46,062 nt of DNA from an uncultured Bacteroidales bacterium (GCA_945607565.1 CALYZD010000010.1:1-46062); one strand, 5' to 3'. Shown: positions 25,189-33,605, counted from the first letter of the stretch. The notes: generated from the sequence alone by a model not told the origin. Numbers and translations: made by a program.

Positions 25189-27588
25189 ATGAAACGGAAG
25201 AACACTTCAAAGGACTCCGGCAACAGCCAGAACTATCAGATAGACGTCACCATGCTGCTGCGCAGCGCGTTGCGACATTGGTACTGGTTCGTCATCTCGC
25301 CGCTGATCGTCATGAGCGGCGCATTCGTTTACAACAGGTATGCCGAGCGCGTCTACAGCTGCACGTCCACCATCCTGCTCAAGGGCCAGGAATACACGTC
25401 GCAGATGCAGATGGAGCTGACCGAGGGCTTCGGCCTGTCGCAAGCCATGACCAACATCAACAACCAGCTCTACATCTACAGTTCGCCCAAAATAGTGAGC
25501 AATGCCCTGGCAGGCCTCGACTTCACCGTATCGTATCGCAACGTCGGCACGCTCGACGGCCGCAGCATCTATGGCCGGCAGGTGCCGATCGACGTCGAGA
25601 TGGACACCACGCAGGCGCAACTGACCTTCGCCACGTTCCGCCTCGAAACGGAGAGCGCCCAGGGCGGCAGCATCCGCGTGCAGTCGGAGGCGGCCTGGCG
25701 ATACGACTTTGCGGCCAGGGCCTATGCCGACCACATGCCCATAACCGACCTCGACACCACGGTGCAGTTCCGCTTCGGCGTCCCCGTCAGGTGCCCGATG
25801 TTCGCATTCACCGTCTACCCCAAGCCGGGCCGGACCACGGCCGAGCTCCGGGAGCGGACCATCGACTTCTGGTTCAACACGCCCGAACAGCTTGTGGCAC
25901 AGTGGCGCGGGCGGCTCTCGCTGTCGCTGACCGACAAGGAGGGAACGGTGGCCTACATCTCGGCCGTGGGGCACAATCAGGAGCAGCTCGTCAAATTCCT
26001 GAGCGCCGTCAACCGCGCCATAGAGCAATACAACATCGACCAGAAAAATCTGAAAGCATCGCGCACGCTGCAGTTCATCGAGCTGCAGATGAATCAGATA
26101 AACGACTCGCTGATAGAGGCGCAGAACCGGTTGAACGAGTTCAGGAAACGCAACAATCTGGCCGGCCGGACGCTGTATGCCGACAACGTCCAGAAACGAT
26201 ATTTTGAAAACGAGGACGAAATCAAGAAGCTGACCCTGCTGCGCAACTACTACGAGCACATCCGCAGCAACACCGGCAACAACGCCGACCTCGAAAACTA
26301 CTTCGCGCTGAGCGACCCCGACATCGTCAGCCCAATAATCAGCCAGCAGATACAGCAGCTCATCACCGTCCAGCAGCAGCTGCGCTCGGTGGCCGACCAG
26401 ACCGAGCAGAACCCCTACCGTCAGCAGCTCTATCAGGACGAGCATCTGCTGCGAAGCAACCTCGAAACCATTCTGAGCCAGGCCATCAGCCGCATCAACC
26501 TCCGGATTGAAGAGTGCAGGCAGATTGCCGCCGAACTCAACTCGCTCATCAGCAAGCTGCCCGATGTGGAGTCGGAATATTCGGACCTTGAGCGCGACTT
26601 CAAGATACTGGACGCCACCTACACCTTCCTGCTCCAGAAGCAGTCCGAAAACCAGATAGCCAAGGCCTCGAACACCAGCGACTGCGAAGTGCTCGAAGAG
26701 CCGCACGGAGTCAGCGTCGTGGCGCCGCAGTCGGAGCGCATCTACAGCACCGCCCTGGCGCTGTCGCTGGCACTGCCGGCCGCCATCCTCTTTCTGCTCG
26801 AATATTTCAACAGCAAGATACGCACGGCCGACGAACTGATGAAGACCGTGCCCGACGTGCCGCTGCTGGCCGTGGTGCCGCAGTCGTCGAGCACCGAAGA
26901 GCTCATCTGCATCAAAGAGCCGCAGCGCGTCACAAGCGAAGCCTTCAGAGGCCTGAGGGTCAAGCTGCAATTCATGAACAGCACGACCGACGCCGCCTGC
27001 AAGACCATCATGTTTTCGAGCTGCAACTCGGGCGAGGGCAAGACCTACTGCGCCGCCAACACCGCCAGCGTCTTCGCCCTGACCGGCAAGCGGACGCTGA
27101 TAATGAACTTCGACCTGCGATGCCCGCGCATGGAGGCGTCCATCGGCATCAGCCCCACATGCGGCATTGCCGACTATCTGGCCGACCTAACCGACGTGGA
27201 GAGCATCATCGTGCCGTCGGGCGTCAACCCCAACCTGTTCGTGGCGCCGGCAGGCTCCATACCGCCCAACCCGGCCGAACTGATCGCATCCGTAAGAACC
27301 AAGGAATTAATGGATTATGCTCACAAGAACTTCGACATCATCATTGTCGACACGGCACCCGTGGGGCAGGTGTCCGACTGCCGGATGCTCGAAACGTTCT
27401 GCGACTCGTTCGTCTTCGTGACCTATTGCGGACGAACGGAATATTCTCACATCCAGCACATTATCGAATCGCTGAAGCAGGAGAACGTCAAGTCGCTGGG
27501 GCTGCTGTTCAACGGCCAGCCGGCTTCGGAGCGGAGCTACGGCAACTATGGCTACTACAATCGCGACAGCAAATATCTGAAAAGCTGA
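25189..27588 (+). CDS. Wzc-like polysaccharide co-polymerase / tyrosine autokinase
   Basis: A 799-aa inner-membrane protein that usually controls chain length and export of capsule or exopolysaccharide. Transmembrane segment 1 lies at about residues 30-52, followed by a Wzz/PCP periplasmic domain with coiled coil (about 55-510) and transmembrane segment 2 (about 517-540). The cytoplasmic BY-kinase has Walker A (SSCNSGEGKT, about 609-618), Walker A' reading MNFDLRCPR and Walker B IIIVDTAPVG. PAGSIPPNPAEL is the usual Wzc segment. The C-terminal cluster SYGNYGYYNRDSKY supplies tyrosines for autophosphorylation. The first Asp of Walker A' is Asn here, which may affect catalysis. No export channel (Wza), priming transferase or flippase is nearby, which is unusual. 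Confidence 0.92.
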   Translation: MKRKNTSKDSGNSQNYQIDVTMLLRSALRHWYWFVISPLIVMSGAFVYNRYAERVYSCTSTILLKGQEYTSQMQMELTEGFGLSQAMTNINNQLYIYSSPKIVSNALAGLDFTVSYRNVGTLDGRSIYGRQVPIDVEMDTTQAQLTFATFRLETESAQGGSIRVQSEAAWRYDFAARAYADHMPITDLDTTVQFRFGVPVRCPMFAFTVYPKPGRTTAELRERTIDFWFNTPEQLVAQWRGRLSLSLTDKEGTVAYISAVGHNQEQLVKFLSAVNRAIEQYNIDQKNLKASRTLQFIELQMNQINDSLIEAQNRLNEFRKRNNLAGRTLYADNVQKRYFENEDEIKKLTLLRNYYEHIRSNTGNNADLENYFALSDPDIVSPIISQQIQQLITVQQQLRSVADQTEQNPYRQQLYQDEHLLRSNLETILSQAISRINLRIEECRQIAAELNSLISKLPDVESEYSDLERDFKILDATYTFLLQKQSENQIAKASNTSDCEVLEEPHGVSVVAPQSERIYSTALALSLALPAAILFLLEYFNSKIRTADELMKTVPDVPLLAVVPQSSSTEELICIKEPQRVTSEAFRGLRVKLQFMNSTTDAACKTIMFSSCNSGEGKTYCAANTASVFALTGKRTLIMNFDLRCPRMEASIGISPTCGIADYLADLTDVESIIVPSGVNPNLFVAPAGSIPPNPAELIASVRTKELMDYAHKNFDIIIVDTAPVGQVSDCRMLETFCDSFVFVTYCGRTEYSHIQHIIESLKQENVKSLGLLFNGQPASERSYGNYGYYNRDSKYLKS

Positions 27589-27595
27589 CACTTGA

Positions 27596-28108
27596 CTACG
27601 GCTGCACGGCATAGCGGCGCACCCACTCGAACAGTGCGACCGACGTGGCGTGCGACACGTTCATGCTGGTGGCCGGGCCGGTCATCGGGATGTGGACGTG
27701 CAGCGCGCAGCGGTCGAGCAGTTCGGGGCGCACGCCCAGCACCTCGCTGCCGGCCACCAGAGCCATCCGCTGCGGCAGCCGGGCCGCGAAAACGCTCTGC
27801 GACGACGGCGTGGTTTCGAGAGCAACCCACTGGTAATCAGCCGGTATATATCGGTCAAATGCGTCATAGTCGGTCCGGACGAGTTCCACATAGTCCCAGG
27901 CCATGCAGGCCGTCTTCCTGATGCGGCCCTCGCCGAGGCGCACCTCCTCTATCGACACTATTCGGCGCACGCCCACGTTGGCGGCCAGCCGGATGATGTT
28001 GCCGATGTTTTCGGGCGTCCGCAGGCGGTCGAGCACCACGATGGGCGCGACGTCGGGCGTGTGGCGGCGTTCGGGCGCAAAGAGGATGCGCGAGTCATTG
28101 ATCAGCAT
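27596..28108 (-). CDS. SpoU/TrmH-family RNA 2'-O-methyltransferase
   Basis: SAM-dependent RNA methyltransferase of the SPOUT class. Motif 1 is [16 protein letters not shown]-like (residues 30-45), with the invariant Asn-Ile-Gly and Arg. Motif 2 is [12 protein letters not shown] and motif 3 [23 protein letters not shown] (shown by its MxGPxxSMNVS core), which form the knotted SAM site. The ATG at 28108 (170 aa) is preferred to an in-frame TTG eight codons earlier. The start overlaps the 3' end of the nucleotidyltransferase gene by 14 nt, suggesting translational coupling. The target (tRNA or rRNA) cannot be told from the sequence. It converges with the kinase gene, 7 nt apart. Confidence 0.92.
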   Translation of the reverse strand: MLINDSRILFAPERRHTPDVAPIVVLDRLRTPENIGNIIRLAANVGVRRIVSIEEVRLGEGRIRKTACMAWDYVELVRTDYDAFDRYIPADYQWVALETTPSSQSVFAARLPQRMALVAGSEVLGVRPELLDRCALHVHIPMTGPATSMNVSHATSVALFEWVRRYAVQP

Positions 28109-29531
28109 GGTCGGATGTCGTTTTGGGCTCAAGTCCCATGGCAGCAGCGCGTTGCATCATGAAAGCATAAGCCTCGTCGTAGTCGTTGTGAATGACGCCG
28201 TCGAGAATGGCGTCCTTGATCTGCGCCTTGAGCTCGCCCACCTCGCGCGACGGCGGGATGCCGAAAGTCTCCATAATCATCTCGCCGGTGATGGGCGGCT
28301 GGAAGTTGCGGATATGATCTTTCTCCTCGATCTCGCGCAGCTTGCGGCGCACTATTCTGAAGTTGCGCAGGAAACGCTGCACTTTCTCCTCGTTTTTCGA
28401 AGTGATGTCGGCCTCGCAGAGCGTCATGAGCGCGTCGATGTCGTCGCCGGCCTCGAAGAGCAGACGCCGCACGGCCGAGTCGGTCACCGTGTCTTCGCTC
28501 AGGACGATGGGGCGCATGTGCAGCCCGACCATTTTCTGGACGAATTTCATCTTCTCGTTGAGCGGCAGCTTGAGTCGTTTGAAGATGCCCTGAACCATCT
28601 TTTCGCCCACAAAGTTGTGGTTATGAAAGGTCCAGCCCTGCTTTTCGACATATTTTTTGGTGCGTGGCTTGCCCACATCGTGCAGCAGGGCCGCCCAGCG
28701 CAGCCAGAGGTCGTCGGAGGCGGCGGCCACCGCGTCGAGCACTTCGAGCGTGTGGTAGAAGTTGTCCTTGTGGCCCCGGCCGTTGACGCGCTCCACGCCT
28801 TTGAGGGCGGCGATTTCGGGAAAGATGATGGGCAGAAGTCCGGTCTTGTCGAGCAGCTTGAAGCCCATCGACGGGCGGGCGGCCATCATCATCTTGTTGG
28901 TTTCGTCGCAGACGCGCTCCATCGATATGATGCCGATGCGGTCGCGCACGGCCTCGATGCCGGCCAGCGTCCGGTCTTCAATCACAAAGTCGAGCTGCGT
29001 GGCAAAGCGGATGGCGCGGAGCATCCGGAGCGGGTCGTCGCTGAAGGTCAGGGCCGGGTCGAGCGGCGTGCGGATGAGGCGCGCCTGCAGGTCGGCCACG
29101 CCGCCGAACGGGTCTATCAGTTCGCCGAAACTGTCGCGATTGAGACTGAGCGCCAATGCGTTGATGGTGAAGTCGCGACGGTTCTGGTCCTCTTCGAGCG
29201 TCCCGTCCTCGACGATGGGCTTGCGCGAATTGTGCGAATAGGACTCGCGCCGCGCTCCCACAAATTCGACCTCGACATCGCGCACGCGCAGCATGGCCGT
29301 GCCGAAGTTCTTGAACACCGACAGATGCGTGCCGCCCATCTTGGCAGCCACCTCGCGGGCCAGCTCTATGCCGCTGCCCACCACCACAATGTCGATGTCT
29401 TTGGACGGACGCCCGAGCAGCAGGTCGCGCACGAATCCGCCAATCACGAAAGCCTGCCGGCCCTGGGCGGTAACGATGTCCGAGACCGTCCGGAACACCG
29501 GATTGCGTAGTTTGTCTTTTAATGTCTGCAT
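28095..29531 (-). CDS. CCA-adding-type tRNA nucleotidyltransferase with HD domain
   Basis: Class II nucleotidyltransferase that adds or repairs the CCA end of tRNA, or part of it. The polymerase-beta head has [22 protein letters not shown] (metal Asp pair in DID) and [25 protein letters not shown] is the RNA-binding motif. A C-terminal HD phosphohydrolase domain carries LLHDVGKP and [11 protein letters not shown]. Length 478 aa. None of the four tRNAs in the window encodes CCA, so this activity is needed in this organism. The gene overlaps its upstream neighbour by 13 nt and the downstream methyltransferase by 14 nt. Confidence 0.95.
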   Translation of the reverse strand: MQTLKDKLRNPVFRTVSDIVTAQGRQAFVIGGFVRDLLLGRPSKDIDIVVVGSGIELAREVAAKMGGTHLSVFKNFGTAMLRVRDVEVEFVGARRESYSHNSRKPIVEDGTLEEDQNRRDFTINALALSLNRDSFGELIDPFGGVADLQARLIRTPLDPALTFSDDPLRMLRAIRFATQLDFVIEDRTLAGIEAVRDRIGIISMERVCDETNKMMMAARPSMGFKLLDKTGLLPIIFPEIAALKGVERVNGRGHKDNFYHTLEVLDAVAAASDDLWLRWAALLHDVGKPRTKKYVEKQGWTFHNHNFVGEKMVQGIFKRLKLPLNEKMKFVQKMVGLHMRPIVLSEDTVTDSAVRRLLFEAGDDIDALMTLCEADITSKNEEKVQRFLRNFRIVRRKLREIEEKDHIRNFQPPITGEMIMETFGIPPSREVGELKAQIKDAILDGVIHNDYDEAYAFMMQRAAAMGLEPKTTSDHADQ

Positions 29532-29887
29532 TGGTTTTCGTCTGCTGTGCCGACGCTTCCGTCGGCATTAATCACAAATGTCGGCTCGCCGGCAGGCGCG
29601 GTTGCCGCAGTCGCGCAGCCGGCCTCGACCAGCAGGGCCGCAGCGGCTGCCGTGGCGAATGGCCGCAGGCTCAGCTGCATGTCGACGGCCTGAGGCTTGA
29701 GCCGCTCGATGTCGGCCAAGGTGTCGGCGGTGTCGGCCTGCATCCTGACGCGCCATCCGCGACGCGCCAGCACAATGCCGACGCGTCCGGCCATCGGCCC
29801 GCCGCAGACCACCACCGTGCGCCCCCTGCCCGACTTGCCAAGCGCGCGCCCGAGGGCGGCCAGGACGCGTTGCTCAGCGCCCGTCAT
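29519..29887 (-). CDS. Small Rossmann-like ORF of unknown function
   Basis: A 122-aa frame from an ATG at 29887 (a TTG seven codons earlier is less likely). It overlaps the end of the glycosyltransferase gene by 14 nt and the start of the nucleotidyltransferase gene by 13 nt. That fit into the operon is the best argument that it is real. [21 protein letters not shown] resembles a beta-alpha nucleotide-binding turn, and the later spacing vaguely recalls the C-terminal half of FolD-type dehydrogenases, but key motifs are not convincing. The Ala-rich stretch near residue 80 and absence of strong homology leave a high-GC frame artefact possible. Confidence 0.5.
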   Translation of the reverse strand: MTGAEQRVLAALGRALGKSGRGRTVVVCGGPMAGRVGIVLARRGWRVRMQADTADTLADIERLKPQAVDMQLSLRPFATAAAAALLVEAGCATAATAPAGEPTFVINADGSVGTADENQCRH

Positions 29888-30842
29888 CGATATTGATGCG
29901 TTTGGCAATCAGATAGTTGTTGCGCGTGGGCGAGTTGCGGCACACCAGCTCGGCCAGGAATCCGGCCAGAAACAATTGCGTGCCCAATATCATGCAGGTC
30001 AGGGCGATGTAGAAGTATGGGCTGTTGGTGACGAGCGTTGCCGGAATGTCGCGATAGACAAACCACAACTTCTTGAGCCCCAAATACAAAGCCGACGCCA
30101 TCCCGAAAAAGAACATCAGCGTGCCGAGCGCGCCGAAGAGGTGCATCGGGCGGTTGCCGAACTTGGAGATGAACGTGACCGACAGCAGGTCGAGGAAGCC
30201 CTTGACGGTGCGCTCGATGCCGAACTTGGACACGCCGTATTTGCGCTCGTAGTGCGTCACGACCTTTTCGCCGATGCGCCCGAAGCCGGCGCGCTTGGCC
30301 AGCAATGGAATGTAGCGGTGCATCTCGCCGTAGACCTCGATGGACTTGACCACGTCGCTGCGATAGGCCTTGAGGCCGCAGTTGAAATCGTGGAGACGGA
30401 TGCCCGATATGGCGCGCACGGTGCGGTTGAACAGCTTGGAAGGCAGCGTCTTGCTGAGCGGATCGTGGCGCACCTTTTTCCAGCCGCTCACCATGTCGAA
30501 GTGCTCGTGCCGGATCATGCGCATCAGCTCCGGAATCTCGTCGGGGCTGTCCTGAAGGTCGGCGTCCATGGTGATGACGATGTCGCCCGAGGCGGCCGCA
30601 AAGCCCACGTTGAGCGCGGCCGACTTGCCATAGTTGCGCCTGAACCTGATGCCGCGCACGCGGGCGTTGGCCGCCGACAGCGCCTCGACCTGCGCCCACG
30701 AGCCGTCGTTGCTGCCGTCGTCGACTATCACTATCTCGTAATCTTCGGTCGGATGGGCGGACATGACGCGGTCGATCCATGCCACCAGTTCGGGGAGCGA
30801 CTCCTCTTCGTTGAACGAAGGCACTACTATCGATAAATCCAT
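29874..30842 (-). CDS. Family 2 glycosyltransferase, polyprenyl-phosphate (DPM1/GtrB) type
   Basis: Transfers a sugar from a nucleotide donor, most likely to polyprenyl phosphate. The GT-A domain starts SIVVPSFNEEESLPEL and has VDDGSNDGS, the DADLQDSP donor/metal motif and NCGLKAYR. The YERKYGVSKFG loop is typical of this subgroup. Two C-terminal transmembrane helices (about residues 235-260 and 275-300) anchor it, as in GtrB. Length 322 aa. It follows the DUF4199 gene by 19 nt. DUF4199 next to this glycosyltransferase is a familiar Bacteroidales pairing, often with a dihydroorotase, which is absent here. Confidence 0.94.
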   Translation of the reverse strand: MDLSIVVPSFNEEESLPELVAWIDRVMSAHPTEDYEIVIVDDGSNDGSWAQVEALSAANARVRGIRFRRNYGKSAALNVGFAAASGDIVITMDADLQDSPDEIPELMRMIRHEHFDMVSGWKKVRHDPLSKTLPSKLFNRTVRAISGIRLHDFNCGLKAYRSDVVKSIEVYGEMHRYIPLLAKRAGFGRIGEKVVTHYERKYGVSKFGIERTVKGFLDLLSVTFISKFGNRPMHLFGALGTLMFFFGMASALYLGLKKLWFVYRDIPATLVTNSPYFYIALTCMILGTQLFLAGFLAELVCRNSPTRNNYLIAKRINIDDGR

Positions 30843-30861
30843 AATCTATTGTGGTCAGTAT

Positions 30862-31398
30862 CTATTCGACTTCTTTCATGGCCTCGTCGAAACCGTTGCC
30901 ACTCCTGTTCCTGAGGAACGCGCCGCAGATGAGCGACACGAAAAGTCCGCCTATAACGTTGGAAATCAGCGCGCCGATGAATTGGGTAACGGGCAGCAAC
31001 GACTTGAGCGTCGACATAATCTGCTCCACATCCGACTTCGGAATGCCGACGCTGGCGTAGACGTTGCGCACGGTGCGGAGAACGGCTTCGGACATTTTGG
31101 CGTCGAACTTGAATATCAGGAACAGGGCGAAGCCGATGACGATGCCCACCATGAGCGATGACAGCGTTCCCATCTTGACGCATTCGCCTAAGGTGACGCT
31201 GCCGCCGCAGACTACATTGCGATAGTGCTTGATAATGAAGAAGATGCCTAATATGAACACTGCATTGTCTATCAGGCCGAGAATTTGGCCGTTGAGATAT
31301 TGACCCGAAAAGACTCTGATAGCCAGCACTATCAGAAGAGGCACGCTGGCCAGCAGGCCGTAGAGCGAAGCCTGCTTCAATTTACTATTTGTATTCAT
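30862..31398 (-). CDS. DUF4199 family membrane protein
   Basis: A 178-aa integral membrane protein with four hydrophobic segments at about residues 10-28, 38-58, 80-98 and 138-160. It carries the family's GGSVTLGECVKMG loop. The function is unknown. In Bacteroidota it usually precedes a family 2 glycosyltransferase, as here, so a role in envelope glycan assembly is plausible but unproven. It is the first gene of a five-gene overlapping operon; a -7 element lies about 54 nt upstream. Confidence 0.9.
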   Translation of the reverse strand: MNTNSKLKQASLYGLLASVPLLIVLAIRVFSGQYLNGQILGLIDNAVFILGIFFIIKHYRNVVCGGSVTLGECVKMGTLSSLMVGIVIGFALFLIFKFDAKMSEAVLRTVRNVYASVGIPKSDVEQIMSTLKSLLPVTQFIGALISNVIGGLFVSLICGAFLRNRSGNGFDEAMKEVE

Positions 31399-31451
31399 CG
31401 TATTGATTTATAATATCTTGTCACTGTCATCAGGCTTCGTTTGCCGAGCCA

Positions 31452-31459
31452 CAAAGATA
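31452..31459 (-). promoter_or_regulatory. -7 element (TATCTTTG) of the DUF4199 operon
   Basis: Exact TAnnTTTG match on the minus strand, 53 nt before the start codon. No TTTG sits at the expected -33 distance. The five overlapping minus-strand genes to 27596 probably depend on it. Confidence 0.5.
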
Positions 31460-31595
31460 ACATCAAATTGCGTATCGCCCCACATTAAATGGCGTCAAAA
31501 GTTGGGGCGGGCGGCAGGCGTGCCGTGGCGGAAAATTATCTCACTTGATTTCAGGCCATTGCAGGCCAACTATCAAAAAAAGTTAACCGGAGCAC

Positions 31596-31625
31596 TTGCA
31601 TAAACGAATATTGTGTCTACATTTG
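31596..31625 (+). promoter_or_regulatory. Promoter of the ffs-tRNA unit
   Basis: TTG (31596-31598) and TACATTTG (31618-31625) are separated by exactly 19 nt, a complete Bacteroidota -33/-7 promoter. Transcription should start close to 31632, about 12 nt before the mature 5' end of the SRP RNA. Confidence 0.8.
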
Positions 31626-31643
31626 CAACCGCAAAAGCAAAAC

Positions 31644-31740
31644 GGGTAAGTCCTACACGACCAGCTCCTGTTGAACTCCCCCAGGGCTTGACGGCAGCAA
31701 GGGTAGATGGTTGTAGCGGTGCGATGCAGATAGCTTACCC
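31644..31740 (+). ncRNA. ffs: Signal recognition particle 4.5S RNA
   Basis: A 97-nt RNA whose ends pair (GGGTAAG at 31644-31650 with CTTACCC at 31734-31740). The apical domain has the invariant SRP signatures: GTTGAACTCCCCCAGG on one side and GGCAGCAAGGGTAG on the other, with the GGCA-type tetraloop region between them. This is the short bacterial form without an Alu domain. It partners Ffh in cotranslational targeting. The ends are set by the terminal helix and could differ by a few bases. A tRNA starts 4 nt after it. Confidence 0.95.
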
Positions 31741-31744
31741 ACCT

Positions 31745-31818
31745 GCCAATGTAGCTCAGTTGGCCAGAGCAGCTGATTTGTAATCAGCTGGTCGTGGGTT
31801 CGAATCCCTCCATTGGCT
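31745..31818 (+). tRNA. tRNA-Thr (UGU), copy 1
   Basis: A 74-nt cloverleaf. The acceptor is GCCAATG/CATTGGC with discriminator T. The anticodon stem GCTGA/TCAGC holds loop TTTGTAA, giving anticodon TGT. The T-arm is GTGGGTTCGAATCCCTC. CCA is not encoded. It is identical over its whole length to the copy at 31996-32069. Confidence 0.97.
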
Positions 31819-31898
31819 CTTGCACGGTTTCGGTCGGCCGGAAGGCGACGGCAGGATACCACGAGACGGTCTTTAAATTATTGACAGAAAGCATTTTA

Positions 31899-31981
31899 GG
31901 GGAGATACCAGAGTGGCCAAATGGGACTGACTGTAACTCAGTTGTCTTGCGACTTCGTAGGTTCGAATCCTGCTCTCCCCA
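31899..31981 (+). tRNA. tRNA-Tyr (GUA)
   Basis: An 83-nt class II tRNA. The acceptor is GGGGAGA/TCTCCCC with discriminator A. The anticodon loop CTGTAAC gives GTA. A long variable arm (about TGTCTTGCGACTTCG) follows. CCA is not encoded. With a G34 anticodon it is a substrate for queuosine, so it links functionally to queF in this window. Confidence 0.96.
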
Positions 31982-31995
31982 CACAGAGACTGAAC

Positions 31996-32069
31996 GCCAA
32001 TGTAGCTCAGTTGGCCAGAGCAGCTGATTTGTAATCAGCTGGTCGTGGGTTCGAATCCCTCCATTGGCT
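31996..32069 (+). tRNA. tRNA-Thr (UGU), copy 2
   Basis: Same 74-nt sequence as the tRNA-Thr at 31745-31818, with no differences seen. CCA is not encoded. It starts 14 nt after tRNA-Tyr. In the E. coli thrU-tyrU-glyT-thrT cluster the two threonine tRNAs have different anticodons; here both read UGU. Confidence 0.97.
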
Positions 32070-32087
32070 CACACGAAAAAACAGAAT

Positions 32088-32160
32088 GCGGAAATAGCTC
32101 AGTTGATAGAGCATCAGCCTTCCAAGCTGAGGGTCGCGGGTTTGAGCCCCGTTTTCCGCT
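32088..32160 (+). tRNA. tRNA-Gly (UCC)
   Basis: A 73-nt cloverleaf with acceptor GCGGAAA/TTTCCGC and discriminator T. The anticodon loop CTTCCAA gives TCC. The T-arm is CGGGTTTGAGCCCCG. CCA is not encoded. It is the last tRNA before the terminator at 32167. Confidence 0.96.
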
Positions 32161-32166
32161 CTACCG

Positions 32167-32202
32167 AAGCACTGATAACCGGCCGGTTGTCAGTGCTTTT
32201 TT
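32167..32202 (+). terminator. Rho-independent terminator of the ffs-tRNA unit
   Basis: A long hairpin (AAGCACTGATAACCGG at 32167-32182 pairs with 32183-32198, one G-T pair) ends in TTTTTT. It begins 6 nt after tRNA-Gly, and no comparable terminator is seen between the RNA genes. Confidence 0.93.
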
Positions 32203-32256
32203 CGTTATCGGGCCCCGGCAGACGGCGGGCGGTGCGCCAAATGAACGCGGAAATGG

Positions 32257-32264
32257 TATATTTG
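32257..32264 (+). promoter_or_regulatory. -7 element (TATATTTG) of the aminotransferase operon
   Basis: Exact TAnnTTTG match, 99 nt before the aminotransferase ATG. No TTTG is seen at -33. The predicted leader is long (about 90 nt), with no obvious hairpin. Confidence 0.5.
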
Positions 32265-32363
32265 CACAGCACTTGACGCGCGCATAGACTGCCGGCAGGT
32301 GCCGAAAACCGAAAGAAAAAGGACAGTCAAGAATCTATCAATTAACGAAAAAGACACAGCATC

Positions 32364-33587
32364 ATGCCTTCCATTTCACAGCGCGGCATCATCATGCCAT
32401 CGTCGCCAATCAGAAAGTTGGTGCCCTATGCCGAACAGGCCAAAGCACGCGGCCTGCGTGTGTTCCACCTCAACATCGGCCAGCCCGACATCCTGACGCC
32501 CGAGGTAGCCATCTCGGCCGTCAAGAATGCCAATCTGCCCATCATCGAATACAGCCACTCGGCGGGAATGCCCGAGTACAGGCGCAAGCTGTCGAAATAC
32601 TACCACGCGGCGGGCATCAACGTCAGCCCCGACGAGATGCTGATAACCTGCGGCGGCTCGGAGGCCGTGCTGTTCGCCTTCATGAGCTGCCTCGACCCGC
32701 TCGACGAGGTGATTGTGCCCGAGCCGTTCTATGCCAACTACGAGGCGTTCGCCACGTCGGCCGGAGCGTGCGTCAAGCCCATCACGGCGACCATCGAGAC
32801 GGGATTCACGCTGCCGTCGATCGACGAGTTCGAGAAGGTAATCACGCCGCGCACCAAGGCCATCATGATATGCAACCCCAACAACCCGACGGGCTACCTC
32901 TATTCGGAGAAGGAATTCATGCAGTTGCGCGACCTGATAATCAAGCACGATCTGTTCCTGATCTCGGACGAGGTCTATCGCGAATTCTGCTACGACGGCG
33001 CGCGCCACTACTCGTCGATGTTCCTCGAAGGCGTCGAGGACAACGTGATAATGATCGACTCGGTGTCGAAGCGATACAGCGAGTGCGGCCTGCGCATCGG
33101 CGCGCTCGTGACCAAGAACAGGGAAGTCCTGGCATCGGCGCTGAAGCAGGCCCAGTCGAGGCTGTGCCCGCCGACCTACGGGCAGATAGCGGCCATGGCG
33201 TCGCTCGATGTGCCCGAAAGCTACTTCCGCAAGATGAACGAGGAATACTGCAAGCGGCGCAACTTCCTGCTCGAAGGGCTCAACAGGATTCCGGGCGTCT
33301 ACTCGCCCATGCCGCGCGGCGCGTTCTACACCGTGGCCAAGCTGCCCGTGGACGACTCGGACAAATTCTGCCAGTGGCTGCTGGCCGACTTCAGCTACAA
33401 CAACCAGACGCTGATGCTGGCGCCCGCCTCGGGCTTCTACTCGAACCGCACGCTGGGACGCAACGAGGTGCGCATAGCCTACGTGCTCAACGTGGACGAC
33501 CTGGCCATAGCGCTCGACCTGCTGGCACGCGCCCTGCGCAGCTATCCGGGCCGCACGCCCGAAAGCGGCTCACCCATAGTGTATTAA
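32364..33587 (+). CDS. Class I/II PLP-dependent aminotransferase
   Basis: A 407-aa fold-type I aminotransferase of the aspartate aminotransferase-like group. Visible motifs are NIGQPD (37-42), GGSEAV for the PLP phosphate (97-102), CNPNNPTG (170-177), ISDEVY (Asp202, Tyr205) and the Schiff-base lysine in SVSKRYS (Lys236). The C-terminal substrate arginine is in NEVRIAYVL. The substrate is not determinable from sequence; aspartate or another amino acid is likely. The first ATG is used because Bacteroidales relatives start with a similar SQRGI-MP-SPIRKL segment. A permease gene follows after 18 nt. Confidence 0.93.
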   Translation: MPSISQRGIIMPSSPIRKLVPYAEQAKARGLRVFHLNIGQPDILTPEVAISAVKNANLPIIEYSHSAGMPEYRRKLSKYYHAAGINVSPDEMLITCGGSEAVLFAFMSCLDPLDEVIVPEPFYANYEAFATSAGACVKPITATIETGFTLPSIDEFEKVITPRTKAIMICNPNNPTGYLYSEKEFMQLRDLIIKHDLFLISDEVYREFCYDGARHYSSMFLEGVEDNVIMIDSVSKRYSECGLRIGALVTKNREVLASALKQAQSRLCPPTYGQIAAMASLDVPESYFRKMNEEYCKRRNFLLEGLNRIPGVYSPMPRGAFYTVAKLPVDDSDKFCQWLLADFSYNNQTLMLAPASGFYSNRTLGRNEVRIAYVLNVDDLAIALDLLARALRSYPGRTPESGSPIVY

Positions 33588-33605
33588 GACCGACACGCAA
33601 GTGCG

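Larger units (their letters stand above)
31745..32069 (+). repeat. Perfect 74-nt direct repeat formed by the two tRNA-Thr genes
   Basis: Positions 31745-31818 and 31996-32069 are identical and flank tRNA-Tyr. This suggests a recent duplication, or gene conversion that keeps the copies alike. Recombination between them would delete tRNA-Tyr. Confidence 0.9.

Noticed and set aside
29519-29887. Naming the small ORF a FolD dehydrogenase
   Set aside because: Only a faint resemblance to the C-terminal Rossmann half; length and key motifs do not fit.
31794-32287. Short ORFs over the tRNA cluster
   Set aside because: They read through tRNA genes and their arms; repeated peptide sequences only reflect the duplicated tRNA-Thr.
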